A stretch of 64,000 nt of DNA from contig NZ_JANHDM010000013.1 of the NCBI RefSeq assembly GCF_024494685.1, positions 47,363 through 111,362 of the forward strand. The letters run 5' to 3'. The notes below the pieces were generated by a model. It was not told where the DNA came from, did not search any database, and was given only the letters and a program-made list of their open reading frames with translations. Source of the DNA: Halorubrum rubrum. GTDB taxonomy: Archaea; Halobacteriota; Halobacteria; Halobacteriales; Haloferacaceae. The translations under genes were made by a program, and so were the position numbers. Below are positions 40,896 to 50,900 of the stretch, piece after piece; the stretch's first letter is position 1, and each line of letters starts with the position of its first letter.

Positions 40896-40918
40896 GCCCC
40901 GCCACCCCCTCGCGGGGC
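40896..40918 (-). promoter_or_regulatory. leader hairpin, 9-base loop
   Basis: Perfect 7-bp stem, arms GCCCCGC and GCGGGGC, loop GAGGGGGTG (minus strand), preceded by GGTGGTGTCTGTT. 24 bases before the ATG at 40872. The lead is shared with the hairpin at 28327. Confidence 0.55.
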
Positions 40919-40935
40919 AACAGACACCACCGGAA

Positions 40936-41569
40936 CGCACCCTGTCAACCTATGCGCTAATTCTGATACGTTCGTGAATCCACTTTCCCTGTGACGGCCC
41001 CTCGGCCTGAGAGAGCCGGCGGCCTTCGCACACTGCATATCGCCTCTTTCTTTGGACAAAAACCGCGATATGCAAGGCGAAATAACGCGCTCAAAATGCA
41101 GAAGAACCCCGTCGGGCCGATTTGAGGCTGTAAAAAGTACCTCGACGAGTTCCGGGATGATACTTTAACCTCAAAAATTGCTCGACGACGGGATAACGAA
41201 GGTAATTTCGGACGTATCTGGATACCCGGGAACCGCTGCTTCCCCTGTTGTATATCTCTCGAGGCTCTTCGGCTCGGCACCTCGAATCGTGAAATACCCT
41301 CTATTCCCTCGATTCCGGCCGTGTTAGCCGCCGAAAATTGCTCGACGGGAGTTCAGAAGGACTTGATTCTAGTCCGCAGTATAATTTTCGACATACTGAG
41401 AGGAGTGTGTCTGCTGAAATCTACCGAACTTTCACAACCGGCTTGCTGAATATAGGGGATAGGTGCAGAAGCTGCCGATGTTTGTTCGCACCTCTGGTTG
41501 AGAATCGGCGGTAAATTAGATGTACACAGTCAGCAGGTGGGTAGCCGGGTTTCTGCTCATTACTGCTCA
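40936..41569. other. long gene-free region with short direct repeats
   Basis: About 630 bases with no credible gene on either strand. AAAATTGCTCGACG occurs twice in the same direction (near 41176 and 41336, about 160 bases apart), and AGGTGC/GCACCT (near 41461 and 41489) could form a hairpin. It lies past the end of the large STAND gene and is more AT-rich than the backbone. It may be a remnant of an insertion element or a replication region; nothing decides. Confidence 0.4.
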
Positions 41570-44500
41570 CTAATTACCGATGATTTCGTGATATGAGAAA
41601 ACCTCCTTATTGATGTGCTCATAGTTGTTATGTAGCTCAGATAATTCATCAGATCTCGCCTGAAGTTTTTGATGATCCAAAGTGCGTTCACCCCAAGGAA
41701 GCAGAGCAATTGTCTGCTCGGTCTCCTCAAGATACTTTTCTAGCAAGTCCTTACGAAGATACAGTAGCCAAGAATCGTACCGTGCGTTATCGCATTGGAA
41801 TTCTCTATAGATCGTAGCCCTGTTTCCATTTAAATCAAATAAGTCGAATGTATCATTATGATTAACCAAATCTAGATGTTCACACAGCGCAGGTGCAGGG
41901 AACCTCATCCCACTTACTTGATTTAACTGGCTGTGATGGGACTCCCAGGCAAAGACGTGTACTGGGACCTCTACCTCCACGCCGTTGCTACTACCTCTGT
42001 GAGAGCCAAAAGCTTGCTCTACGTTTCTTTTTGCTGAACCATCGTCTTCACGGAAATAGGGGCCGTACCGATCAGACCATGGGATTTCACCGGCGTATGT
42101 GTAGTAATCTTCTGGCGTATCTGGAATGTTTCTATTTCCTGGGTACTCAGTTTCTCGCAGTTGCTGTTTCAACCCAGAAACATCTTCCTCAGAGATTAGA
42201 ACCCCTCTCAAGAAGGTAAATATCCTAAGTGCATCCGAGGAAGCTTGTCGAATCGTCCCATCAAGCAATACCCAAGGCCCATCCACACCATCGACCGTAT
42301 CTTTCACAAACAACTCTTCATAACTCGGGTTAGGGCCACCCGAAATCCACTCACAATACTCCGAATACTCCGTTTCAAATAGCTCAGGTAACTCAGGCCT
42401 CCACTCTTTCGTTTTATTCGGAAAGCTCGGATCGATATCGCAGTCCGGCGGACGTATCTCGTCTTCATAAGTTGGCAAAATACCCTCATCCACACGTTTT
42501 CCATACATCTCAAAGTAAGCAATCCAAGAGTACTTCTTCCCGTAACGATCTACTTTCGTCTCATCTCTTCCCCGGTTATTTCGCCGATCAATTTCATCAT
42601 CAACTGACTCAAAGTCATCATACGAATATCCAAGATCCCGAACCCGTTTTTTAATCTGTTTGAAAACAGCTTGATACTCGGGATGATCATCGATATAGTT
42701 CCCCCTGTCTGGCACTAATCTGCCGACAGTATAGTTACTGAAGTCCATATGGAACGCCGGTTCAACATCTTCGAGGTCATCCTCATCAATCGAATCAGGG
42801 TCTTGGAACGGCGATTCAATTTGATCTAACGGAGGGTCGGTCAGCTTGGCCTCATCCTGTGAGACACAACCCGCGTCTACTTTCCTAGCAAGCTCAATGA
42901 CCCCTCCAGCGTACTGCCGTGACAGGATATGTTTGGTGCCGTCATCCGAGTCCTCCTGAAACATCCTGTCAACCAGTTCTCCTGCAAATCCGGGAATTTC
43001 ATTCCTTAGAGTATCTCCATCCGGGTCTGCCCAGAGCGACATTGCAATTCCATAGCAACTTGCTAGCATCCGTTCTCGGACATAAGGGTCATTAAAAGAG
43101 AAGGTCCGAAGGGTCTCTTCAAAGAGGAGTCCAGGATGGGCCAGTCCCACTAAGTACAGTTTATGCGTAACCCGATCCCGAAGATATCTATCTGTAGTTG
43201 TAAGGAGGACAGACAGTAGGGTAATCGCATTCTGCGCTGTGTTTTCGGAGAACTCGTCAACCGGAGCTGTTTCCACCCATTTTAGAATTCTGTGGACAGT
43301 TGAGTAATCGGTTGTTCGCCGCAGATATTCTGACCACTGTCCATCGCGTTCAGCCATCTCCATATCATCCAAGTATCCATACAGCCGATCCGCATCATAC
43401 GGGTGACCGGGACGAGATGCAAGACCAACCAAAACATCAAACGTTTCTCTCTGAACCCTTTCGTCTAACTCTTCCAAGTAGAAACTCACCAGATCGTCAG
43501 TCTGTTCGGTGAATGAGTCCGAGCTCCGCCAATACAACCCATCTAAGAATATATCTTTGAGCGGTGCGCCATATCTCCGCTTCTTTGGAATGTAGAAAGC
43601 GAGTTCCCGCTCATTGTCCGGAATATCATTGACCCTCTTTACTCGTTGAGGGAACTCAACCATAATCGCCTCCGCTAGGCCCGGTTCGGCAAAGCGGCGG
43701 TTATCACCCTCTAGATCGAATAATTGTCCTAATGGCCTATTCACGTAGAAGCTTCGCCGCACAGCAGTTTCCGAGTCGGTATTGAGATGCTCTGCTAATA
43801 GGTGGCGTGCAATAATGTGGTCTCCAAATCGTTGATACGGAAACCGAACAACCTCCGTCGTCCCTTGATTGCGGTGGAGTGTTTCAGCCAGTAAACCATC
43901 GGAAATCATTCGGTCAAGTAAGTCCCACGCTTTTGGCTCTGGGAGAGAAGTTTCGTTTTTGATTGCATCAACAGCATCTTCTTTCGTAACGAACTCCTCC
44001 ATCTCATCAGCCATGATACCAGCAATCCCTGACCGATGGGTAGGACCTGTAGAAGTCCCCTTCAATATTCTCCAACAGGCCTTTCGGCTAAGCCCGTAGT
44101 CAGCCTCGATATCTTCTCCTATTTCGCGAGCGAAGTGTTCCAAAATATCCGTCATACTTCGCTGGCCGGAGGCAACACTCCTAAGGTAGCCCTGCTGATC
44201 AGATTGATCTCTTCGAGTTATCGCCTCACAAAGGATCTTTAGAAAGAGGGGACGCGAGAATTCTGGTGTCAGTAGTGGTACGTGGGGTGCTGGAACATCA
44301 TAGTAATCAAAGAACTCAATCTGTGCATCGAACTCATTCTCCTCGAACCCACGGTGTTCAACCTGAACAAGATGGTTTTCGGCCTTGCTCGTTAAAATCT
44401 GCTCGTCGAACGGAGTACGACAACTGAGGGCCAAACCGACATGAGAGTAGTTTTTAACCTGCTCAGCGACGGAGGCTAACTCATTTCTCCACAGTTCCCG

Positions 44501-45298
44501 ATCAGCTTCGTTTATTCCGTCAATCAGCAAAAGTGCTCTTTCCCCAACGTCTTCGCCAAGTGATTGTAGTTCGGAAAGCAGCTGCTCTGGACTTGACACT
44601 GAGTCAATTAACTGGCAGATACCTTCAAGCGGAGAATCATCATCTGGAAGGGTTTCTGCTAAAACAAGAAGGGTTGGAAGCTCCGAATCCATCCTTATTT
44701 CAGCAAGGTCACACAAAAAGTGAGTTTTACCAGTTCCCCATTCCCCCTTGAGGAACAGGGCCTTGTCCCGTAGTAGAGGTGGTCCCGGCCCCTCGACAAA
44801 GGTAGATACACTCTCCAAAGATTGGGCCAGGTTCTGATTAAGCGATATTTTATTGTTTATGTCTCGCTGATTCCCCTCACCTCCCTCCCGATGCCGAGAT
44901 CGCAGCTTCTGGCTGACTTTACTGGTCTTGTCCTTAGCAAACCTTGTGGCACGCGTAAGCTGACGGAGTTCAGTCTTGTCATCACTGGGTGATCTGTTTG
45001 ATATCGACCTCAGAAGTTCAACCACCCGATCTGGTGACTGTTTCCGACGCCTGAACGCGTCTCTTGCTTCCTCTGGTGCTTTATTCCAGTCTTCCTCCAA
45101 TTCTTCAGCTAAACCGGCTAGCCGCTCTTCCAGCCTATTAGAATAAGCTAACGCATCGAATGGCTGTAGCACTTCTGAGACTTGTATGTTTGGAGCTTCA
45201 GGATCAATCTGAGGAGTATATCGAGCGCCGGCGTGATTGATCTGTTGCTTATTGACTTCATTGAGATCGGAGTGCTCCATTTGGTCTACCTGACTCAC
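41570..45298 (-). CDS. large STAND-like P-loop NTPase
   Basis: A 1242-residue protein. N-terminal about 150 residues are helical and charged; then Walker A KGEWGTGKTHF (about 188), Walker B ALLLIDGINEAD (about 258), LALSCRTPF, and an arginine-finger-like helix region, followed by about 800 residues of helical repeats and a C-terminal domain with KKYSWIAYFEMYGKR near 925. This layout fits antiviral STAND ATPases in which the C-terminus recognises a phage protein; no known effector domain is present at the N-terminus. AT-rich relative to the backbone, so likely acquired. Start GTG 45298; ATG 45280 is possible. Confidence 0.65.
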   Translation of the reverse strand: MSQVDQMEHSDLNEVNKQQINHAGARYTPQIDPEAPNIQVSEVLQPFDALAYSNRLEERLAGLAEELEEDWNKAPEEARDAFRRRKQSPDRVVELLRSISNRSPSDDKTELRQLTRATRFAKDKTSKVSQKLRSRHREGGEGNQRDINNKISLNQNLAQSLESVSTFVEGPGPPLLRDKALFLKGEWGTGKTHFLCDLAEIRMDSELPTLLVLAETLPDDDSPLEGICQLIDSVSSPEQLLSELQSLGEDVGERALLLIDGINEADRELWRNELASVAEQVKNYSHVGLALSCRTPFDEQILTSKAENHLVQVEHRGFEENEFDAQIEFFDYYDVPAPHVPLLTPEFSRPLFLKILCEAITRRDQSDQQGYLRSVASGQRSMTDILEHFAREIGEDIEADYGLSRKACWRILKGTSTGPTHRSGIAGIMADEMEEFVTKEDAVDAIKNETSLPEPKAWDLLDRMISDGLLAETLHRNQGTTEVVRFPYQRFGDHIIARHLLAEHLNTDSETAVRRSFYVNRPLGQLFDLEGDNRRFAEPGLAEAIMVEFPQRVKRVNDIPDNERELAFYIPKKRRYGAPLKDIFLDGLYWRSSDSFTEQTDDLVSFYLEELDERVQRETFDVLVGLASRPGHPYDADRLYGYLDDMEMAERDGQWSEYLRRTTDYSTVHRILKWVETAPVDEFSENTAQNAITLLSVLLTTTDRYLRDRVTHKLYLVGLAHPGLLFEETLRTFSFNDPYVRERMLASCYGIAMSLWADPDGDTLRNEIPGFAGELVDRMFQEDSDDGTKHILSRQYAGGVIELARKVDAGCVSQDEAKLTDPPLDQIESPFQDPDSIDEDDLEDVEPAFHMDFSNYTVGRLVPDRGNYIDDHPEYQAVFKQIKKRVRDLGYSYDDFESVDDEIDRRNNRGRDETKVDRYGKKYSWIAYFEMYGKRVDEGILPTYEDEIRPPDCDIDPSFPNKTKEWRPELPELFETEYSEYCEWISGGPNPSYEELFVKDTVDGVDGPWVLLDGTIRQASSDALRIFTFLRGVLISEEDVSGLKQQLRETEYPGNRNIPDTPEDYYTYAGEIPWSDRYGPYFREDDGSAKRNVEQAFGSHRGSSNGVEVEVPVHVFAWESHHSQLNQVSGMRFPAPALCEHLDLVNHNDTFDLFDLNGNRATIYREFQCDNARYDSWLLYLRKDLLEKYLEETEQTIALLPWGERTLDHQKLQARSDELSELHNNYEHINKEVFSYHEIIGN

Positions 45299-45530
45299 TC
45301 TGATTTAATAGTCTTTTTTTAAGGTGAACACTCTTCTGACGCTTGTTTGAAGGTTTCTCTTACGATTGCGATGAGGAGTATCCCTTTGCTGTCGGTCATC
45401 TCAACTCCGCCGCTGATTTTATTCTCTCCACTTTGCGATTCAACGCGATGGTCGAGCTGCTGTCTCTATTCCACAAAGTCGCCAGTCCTATCACAATATA
45501 AGGGTTCCACAGATTCGGGTAGTCTGTGGT
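45299..45530. other. intergenic region between the conjugation operon and STAND gene
   Basis: 230 bases, no gene seen. Next to the STAND start are TTAAAAAAAG and TATTAAAT on the minus strand, likely its promoter. The run of T (plus strand 45315-45321) could not terminate the operon from the right, since it reads as A there. Confidence 0.35.
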
Positions 45531-47054
45531 TCAGAATTGCTCAACAGAACCAGCTGATTCCGCCTCTACCTGCTCGTACATCTCATCCGGGAACGGGAGG
45601 CTGCCCCAGATCGAGTAGGGACACTGGTCCTGGCCGATACAGTAGCGCTGCAGATCGTCGTTATCGCAGTTCATCGGCAACGGCGTGTCGCCGTCGATGG
45701 TGTTCGAGAACTCGTAGCGGACTTGGTACTCAGTTTCCTGCTCGTCGTACCACGGCCACCTGGAGAAGACGTCCTTGAGATCCGCGACGATTTCGTCGAG
45801 GCTGCTGTCTTGGTACTGCGGCAGCCACATCACCATCCGTGCGAAGTTGTAGAGATCCTTCCGGACGGGCTTCTTCTCGTGCAGCCGCTCCTCCATATTT
45901 GCCATACAGGGGAGTTCGAAGAGGTCCTCGATCTCTCGCACCTCGATTTGTTCGGCGCCGGTTCCGGCTCGTCCGATTCGGTACGTATTAACGCGCCCGT
46001 CGCGGTCGATGGTGACGGCGGAGTGGGACTCGTGGTCAGCCAGCGTCTTCGCGAGACTGCTCGGACTCGATATCCAGTCCGTTACAGAGGATTCCCACTC
46101 GTCCTCGGCGTCGTACGCCGTAACCGCTCGATAGAGCTCTTTCGCCGTGTGGAACTCACCCGTTTGCGCCACGTCGTCGGGTGCGTCACTCAGGGCCCGT
46201 CGGAGGACGCGGATCGTCCGTTCCCCACGGTCCCAGTTCCGCCAGATACGCTCGTGATGGCCGGTCTCGAGGAAGCGGTCGATCCGCTCCGTGATCGCCG
46301 ACTCGTTCGTGGTCAACCACGTCAGCTGGTCGTCGGAGAGGCCGTCTTCTTGCACCCGCAGGAGCTTCTTGAACGCTCGCTCAGCGTAGTTCCGATACTT
46401 ACTGTCGAAATCACCGACTGGGACGTACAGCTTGTTGTCTTTCACTCGCGTCAGTATCTCCCCGCCCTCGCCAGCTCCCGTCGCCGGCTCGTCCTCCTGA
46501 ACAAGGCATTTGCGTGACGCCGCCGCCATCGGGATTTCGAGGTAGAGGCCATCCCCGAACTCCGGCATCTCCGTGATGCCCGTACAGACCCGGCCCGGGT
46601 GCGGGCCATCTTCACCGGGCTCCTTGCTGTACAGCACGTCGGCGATGTCCTGTTGGAGCAACCCATCGCCGCGGGCGCGAATGAGGGAGGCGAGATTGTT
46701 GACGTACAGCTCCCGGATATCGTAGAGCACCTGGATGTTCCGGGGTGACGCGTGCTCGAACTTCGGGTGTTCTTTCACACAGATCGCACTCAACGTCGCG
46801 AGCACGGCGAGCGTCCCCGGCTCGTCGACGAACGGCTCCTCGGCGGCGTCGGCACGAACCTGTTCTTTGAACGCTGCCGTCCCGAACCGCTCGACGTCGT
46901 TCACGAGGTCCTCGGGTTGGTCCTCGCCGTCGACGACGTATCGGTTGTAGCCACGCGTAAACAGCTGGTTGATACGGGTTTCACCGTACTCCAGCGGTAG
47001 TGCCGCAACCCGATACGTCATGTCCTCGTCGTCGGTGGGCGTACTCGGACTCAT
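45531..47054 (-). CDS. priL: primase large subunit PriL-like
   Basis: A 507-residue protein. The C-terminal domain carries four cysteines placed as in archaeal PriL: one in ELPCMANMEERL and three in MNCDN, RYCIGQ and DQCPYSIWGSLPF (about 463, 472 and 478), ligands of the 4Fe-4S cluster. The N-terminal half resembles the helical PriL body. With PriS it should form a primase that starts DNA strands with RNA. Its ATG overlaps the PriS stop (47051-47054). It is the last gene of the conjugation operon, so it likely makes the complementary strand after transfer. Confidence 0.8.
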   Translation of the reverse strand: MSPSTPTDDEDMTYRVAALPLEYGETRINQLFTRGYNRYVVDGEDQPEDLVNDVERFGTAAFKEQVRADAAEEPFVDEPGTLAVLATLSAICVKEHPKFEHASPRNIQVLYDIRELYVNNLASLIRARGDGLLQQDIADVLYSKEPGEDGPHPGRVCTGITEMPEFGDGLYLEIPMAAASRKCLVQEDEPATGAGEGGEILTRVKDNKLYVPVGDFDSKYRNYAERAFKKLLRVQEDGLSDDQLTWLTTNESAITERIDRFLETGHHERIWRNWDRGERTIRVLRRALSDAPDDVAQTGEFHTAKELYRAVTAYDAEDEWESSVTDWISSPSSLAKTLADHESHSAVTIDRDGRVNTYRIGRAGTGAEQIEVREIEDLFELPCMANMEERLHEKKPVRKDLYNFARMVMWLPQYQDSSLDEIVADLKDVFSRWPWYDEQETEYQVRYEFSNTIDGDTPLPMNCDNDDLQRYCIGQDQCPYSIWGSLPFPDEMYEQVEAESAGSVEQF

Positions 47055-47935
47055 TCGTCGATCACCTCGGGTGTCGCCGACCGAACGTCGAACGCCGGGC
47101 TCTCGATGGGTTGGACGATGCTGCAGACGTCGGCGTGGAGTGAGTAGGGCAGGCGGGCGACCCGCCGGCGGTCGGCCGTCACGACGGGGTCGATGGGGAT
47201 GTCGTACGTCTCGAGGAGGAGGTCGTTCAACACCTCGCGACTCTGCTCGTCGTATCGGTGCGCCGGGTCGGTATCCAGCAGGTAGACGTGGACTCCCTGC
47301 CCGCTGTAGACGACCATCGTCTCCTCGGCGTCGAGATCGTCCTCGAAGATGTCGCGCAACTCGAACCCGTACTCGATGGCGCGGTCGATGTCTTCGAAGG
47401 CGTACGGATACCCCTCGGGAGCGGCGTCGAGGATACCCGCAGCATCGAGAAGCGCATCGTCGTCCTGATCCTCGACATCCGCCGACGCCAGCTCCTCCGC
47501 TCTGTCTCGGGCGATCTCTTTCGCGTCGATATCGACGAGGAGGACCCAGGGTCGTTCCCAGTGATCCAGTGCGTAGTAGACGGCGTCGGGCTGTGGGTCC
47601 GGTTGCTCCAGTACTTCCGGATCAGCGAGTGCGAACTCGTTCCGCCCCAGCGGGTCGTTGCGGGCTGGATGCCGAATAAACTCGACAATGTCCTCGAAGT
47701 CGTCGAATTCGGGCGTCGTTCGGTCGCCCGACGCATCTGTTTGCCACGTATCCCGCCGGATGAAGTCCTTGTCCGGCACCTCGTCTTTGCGAACCGGGTG
47801 GGACTCACGGAAGGCGATGGCGTACTGTTTCGGGCCGGTCGCCGTGATGAATTCCGGCAGGTCATCCAGATAGCCTGGGAACTCCTCGGCGTAGTAGGCG
47901 TAGATCTCCTCGCGGGTCGCCTGTCGCCAGGTCAT
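47051..47935 (-). CDS. priS: primase small subunit PriS-like (AEP family)
   Basis: A 294-residue archaeo-eukaryotic primase: VLLVDIDAKEIA supplies the metal-binding D-x-D, MVVYSGQGVHVYLLD the S-G-x-G-x-H motif, and TADRRRVARLPYSLHADVCS the basic motif III region. It would polymerise primers with PriL. Both overlaps, with VirD4 (47932-47935) and PriL (47051-47054), are 4 bases, so translation is linked to the transfer genes. Shorter than chromosomal PriS (about 350-390 residues), as usual for plasmid versions. Confidence 0.8.
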   Translation of the reverse strand: MTWRQATREEIYAYYAEEFPGYLDDLPEFITATGPKQYAIAFRESHPVRKDEVPDKDFIRRDTWQTDASGDRTTPEFDDFEDIVEFIRHPARNDPLGRNEFALADPEVLEQPDPQPDAVYYALDHWERPWVLLVDIDAKEIARDRAEELASADVEDQDDDALLDAAGILDAAPEGYPYAFEDIDRAIEYGFELRDIFEDDLDAEETMVVYSGQGVHVYLLDTDPAHRYDEQSREVLNDLLLETYDIPIDPVVTADRRRVARLPYSLHADVCSIVQPIESPAFDVRSATPEVIDE

Positions 47936-50900
47936 TGGTTGAGTTCTTGATCGAGATTTTTGAAGCCCCGAACGGTGGTCAGGCCCGCAGCATCGAGGTC
48001 GTCGACGGCGTCTCTGATGGTCGCGAACGACCGTGCCGCCCGCCCGCTGACCCGCTCGTCGATCCGATCCGCGTCGGCAAGGCTCTCCAGGACGTCGAGT
48101 GCCGTCTCGCGATTGTTGAAGGCCCAGATCGCGTCGGTGTCCACCGCGCTGAGTTTGTCGTAATCCTCGACCGGGGCGTGCCGGTTGTTACTCGCGAGCT
48201 CTGCTTCGCCGCCCCAGACGAGATCGCCGTCCTCGTCGATGCCGGCCACGTCCAGTACGGTGCCGTCGTCAGTTTCGTAGTACGGTTCCACGCGAACGAC
48301 GTCGTCCCGCTGCTGGAGCCAGAGCTCGAGGAGCCGGACGCCAACCTTGTGTGGCGTTTTCTCGCCGAGATCGCCCGCTCCTGGCCCCGCCTTCAATTCT
48401 CTCCCGAGGAGGTCTCGACCGTCCGGGAGGACGGTGTAGTACTTGCGCCCCGCCGCGGAGTCCGCGTCCAGGAGGTCCTGCTCGGTTAGCCGCTCCACAT
48501 GGAGGTCGTCGTATTCGTCCCGGAGCTGGCTCATCCTGTCCAGTAGCGTGTACTCGTCGTCCTCTCGGTTCATCACGTCGAGGACCCGATTCAGGAACCG
48601 GACGTCATCACGGCTGAGCCCGCGTTGTTGGAGTTCGTCATCGGGGACGGGCACGCTGCTTTCCTGAACGGGCGTTGCCCCGTTCTCCGGCTGCGTTGCT
48701 TGGTCACCAGCTGGGTCCTCGTCCGCCTCGGTGGTCTGCCCGAACAGGGGGCTCATCGCTGCCTCGTCTCCATCTGGGTCGCTGTCCGCCTCGGGCTGCG
48801 TGGTCGACGTTGATGCGTCTTCGGTCGTCGATTCGCTGATGAACGCGGATTGCGTCGGGTCGGTCGCTGCATCGCCGTCGGCAGCCGAGCCCGTCGTTTC
48901 ACCCCCCGAACTCCCCCAGCCAGTCTCCTCTGGGGAAGTGGTCGACTCAGTCGGCTCTGTCAGCCCGTACTGGGCCTGTGTCCGCTCGACCATTCGTGGC
49001 CGGGACACGGACTCAAAATGGTCTTCCTGGGGCTCTGTGAGCGGCTGGTCGCTTTCTGGATGGCCCGGCGCAATCGGGAGCGGCTTCAGCGAAAACGGTG
49101 GCGGCCCAGTCTCGCCGAACGACGGACTCGGGAGTTGCGCAATCCACTCACCACTTGGGAGCGTGTTGATCCGGTTGCGGAGTTCGGTCGGAGAGAGGTC
49201 CTCGTGGGCAAGCGACTCTGCGAGGTCGCGCTCGATCGAGATGTTGCCGATGAGCTTCGTCTTGATGTTGTTCAGCACCTCGTCGTAGGCCCGCTCGTTC
49301 CGGTTCCGCACCTGTTCAGGGAACTGCATCACGAGCCCCATACTCAGCCCGAACGACCGGCCCTGCGGCAGTAGCTGCTCGGAGACTAGTTTCGTCGACG
49401 CGACCGGCGCCGCCTCCTCGATGATGAGGTTCGTGAGGTTCTCGTAGTCGGTCTGGCCATCGCGACGGCGCACCTGCACGGCGTCCCAGAGGTTGCTCAA
49501 CAGCAGGAGTGTGATTGCGCGCTGTGCCTCCGGCCGGAGGTCGCCGAGGTCGAAGATGATGGTAGCGTCTTCGTCGAGGAACTCGCGGAAGTCGAAGCGG
49601 TTGTCGACGTACTCGCCGGCGTCGTTCTGCTCGGGGACGTGGCTGAAGATCCGCCGGAGATGCGCGTCCTCTTTGAGCTTGTCGAGGCGGTTCCCGACGG
49701 CGTCCATCGACACCTGGAACTGGTGGTTGTCCTTCGCGAAGTGGCGCGTCAGCGATTCCTCGATGTTCTGGTTGTCCGCTGAGACCGGGGGAATCGTCTG
49801 GTCGCGCTGCATCCGGAGCGCGGCGGCGAAGAGGTCGTCCAAGCCGAACACGTCGCTCCCGTACTCCTCGTCGAACAGCGCCTTGATCAGATAGCTCAGA
49901 ATCTCGTTCGCGACGAACGCCTGCCCGTACTGCTCGCGACCCATAATCATCCGGAGGATGTCGTGGAAGTGGTCGACCTTGTCCTGAATCGCGTCCTCCC
50001 GGTTGCGACCGGCCTCGAGCGCGGGCCGGATGTCGAAGAAGGAGAACGCGGGGATGGTCTCCGGGACGCGGAAGTGGTAGACGTCGTCGAGGCCCCCAAA
50101 TCGTTCGTAGTGACAGCGCAGGTAGTTCTCACACATCCCGTCTCCCTTCGGGTCGACGAGGACGACGGGGCCACCCGTCGACTCGCGAAGCGAAAGGGCG
50201 TCGTTGATGATGGCCTTCGACTTCCCGCCGCCCGTCGACGCGAACCGGCCGTAATGCGTCGGCAACAGGTCCGGCGGAATCCGGATGGGGTCCGGCCGTG
50301 GCTCACCGTTCTCGTCGAGCGCGTAGCCGATGGCCATCCCGTCCTGGAACTGCTGGATCAGGTCCGGATTGGGCCACGGGAGCGGATTCCGACTCTGCTG
50401 TTCGGCTCTGGTTCCCCGCGTCCCCTCGACGGTCAACTGTTCGGAGGAGGGGACGAGGACGAAGTTCGCGAGCTCCGTCCCACAGAGAACCAGCTCTGGG
50501 CGGGTCTTCCCCCGTCCCGTCGTCAACTCGCGATTGAGGAGGCGCTGGAGAGCGGCCCGTGCCTTCTTCTCCTTCGTTTTCTCACGAAAGCCGCTGTCCC
50601 GAAGGCGTTGCCCCTCGACCTCGTAGAACGGTCCATCAAGCGGGTCGAACACGGGGAGGAGCGAGTCCATCCGGGCATCGAGTCCGTCGCGGGTGTCGTT
50701 GGTGGGGACGCCGACGGCCCGGATGTTGACCGTGAACGACCGTTTGGCGTTCTTCGCGTCGATGTACTCGATTCGCTTCTCGACGGCCTCGCTGAGCTGC
50801 CGGTCGTCCTGATCGCTCCGCTGGTCCTCGACCTCGAGCAACGACCCGACGACCTCCTGGAAGAACGTATCCCGGCCGTCGACGAGATCCTCTTTCCGCA

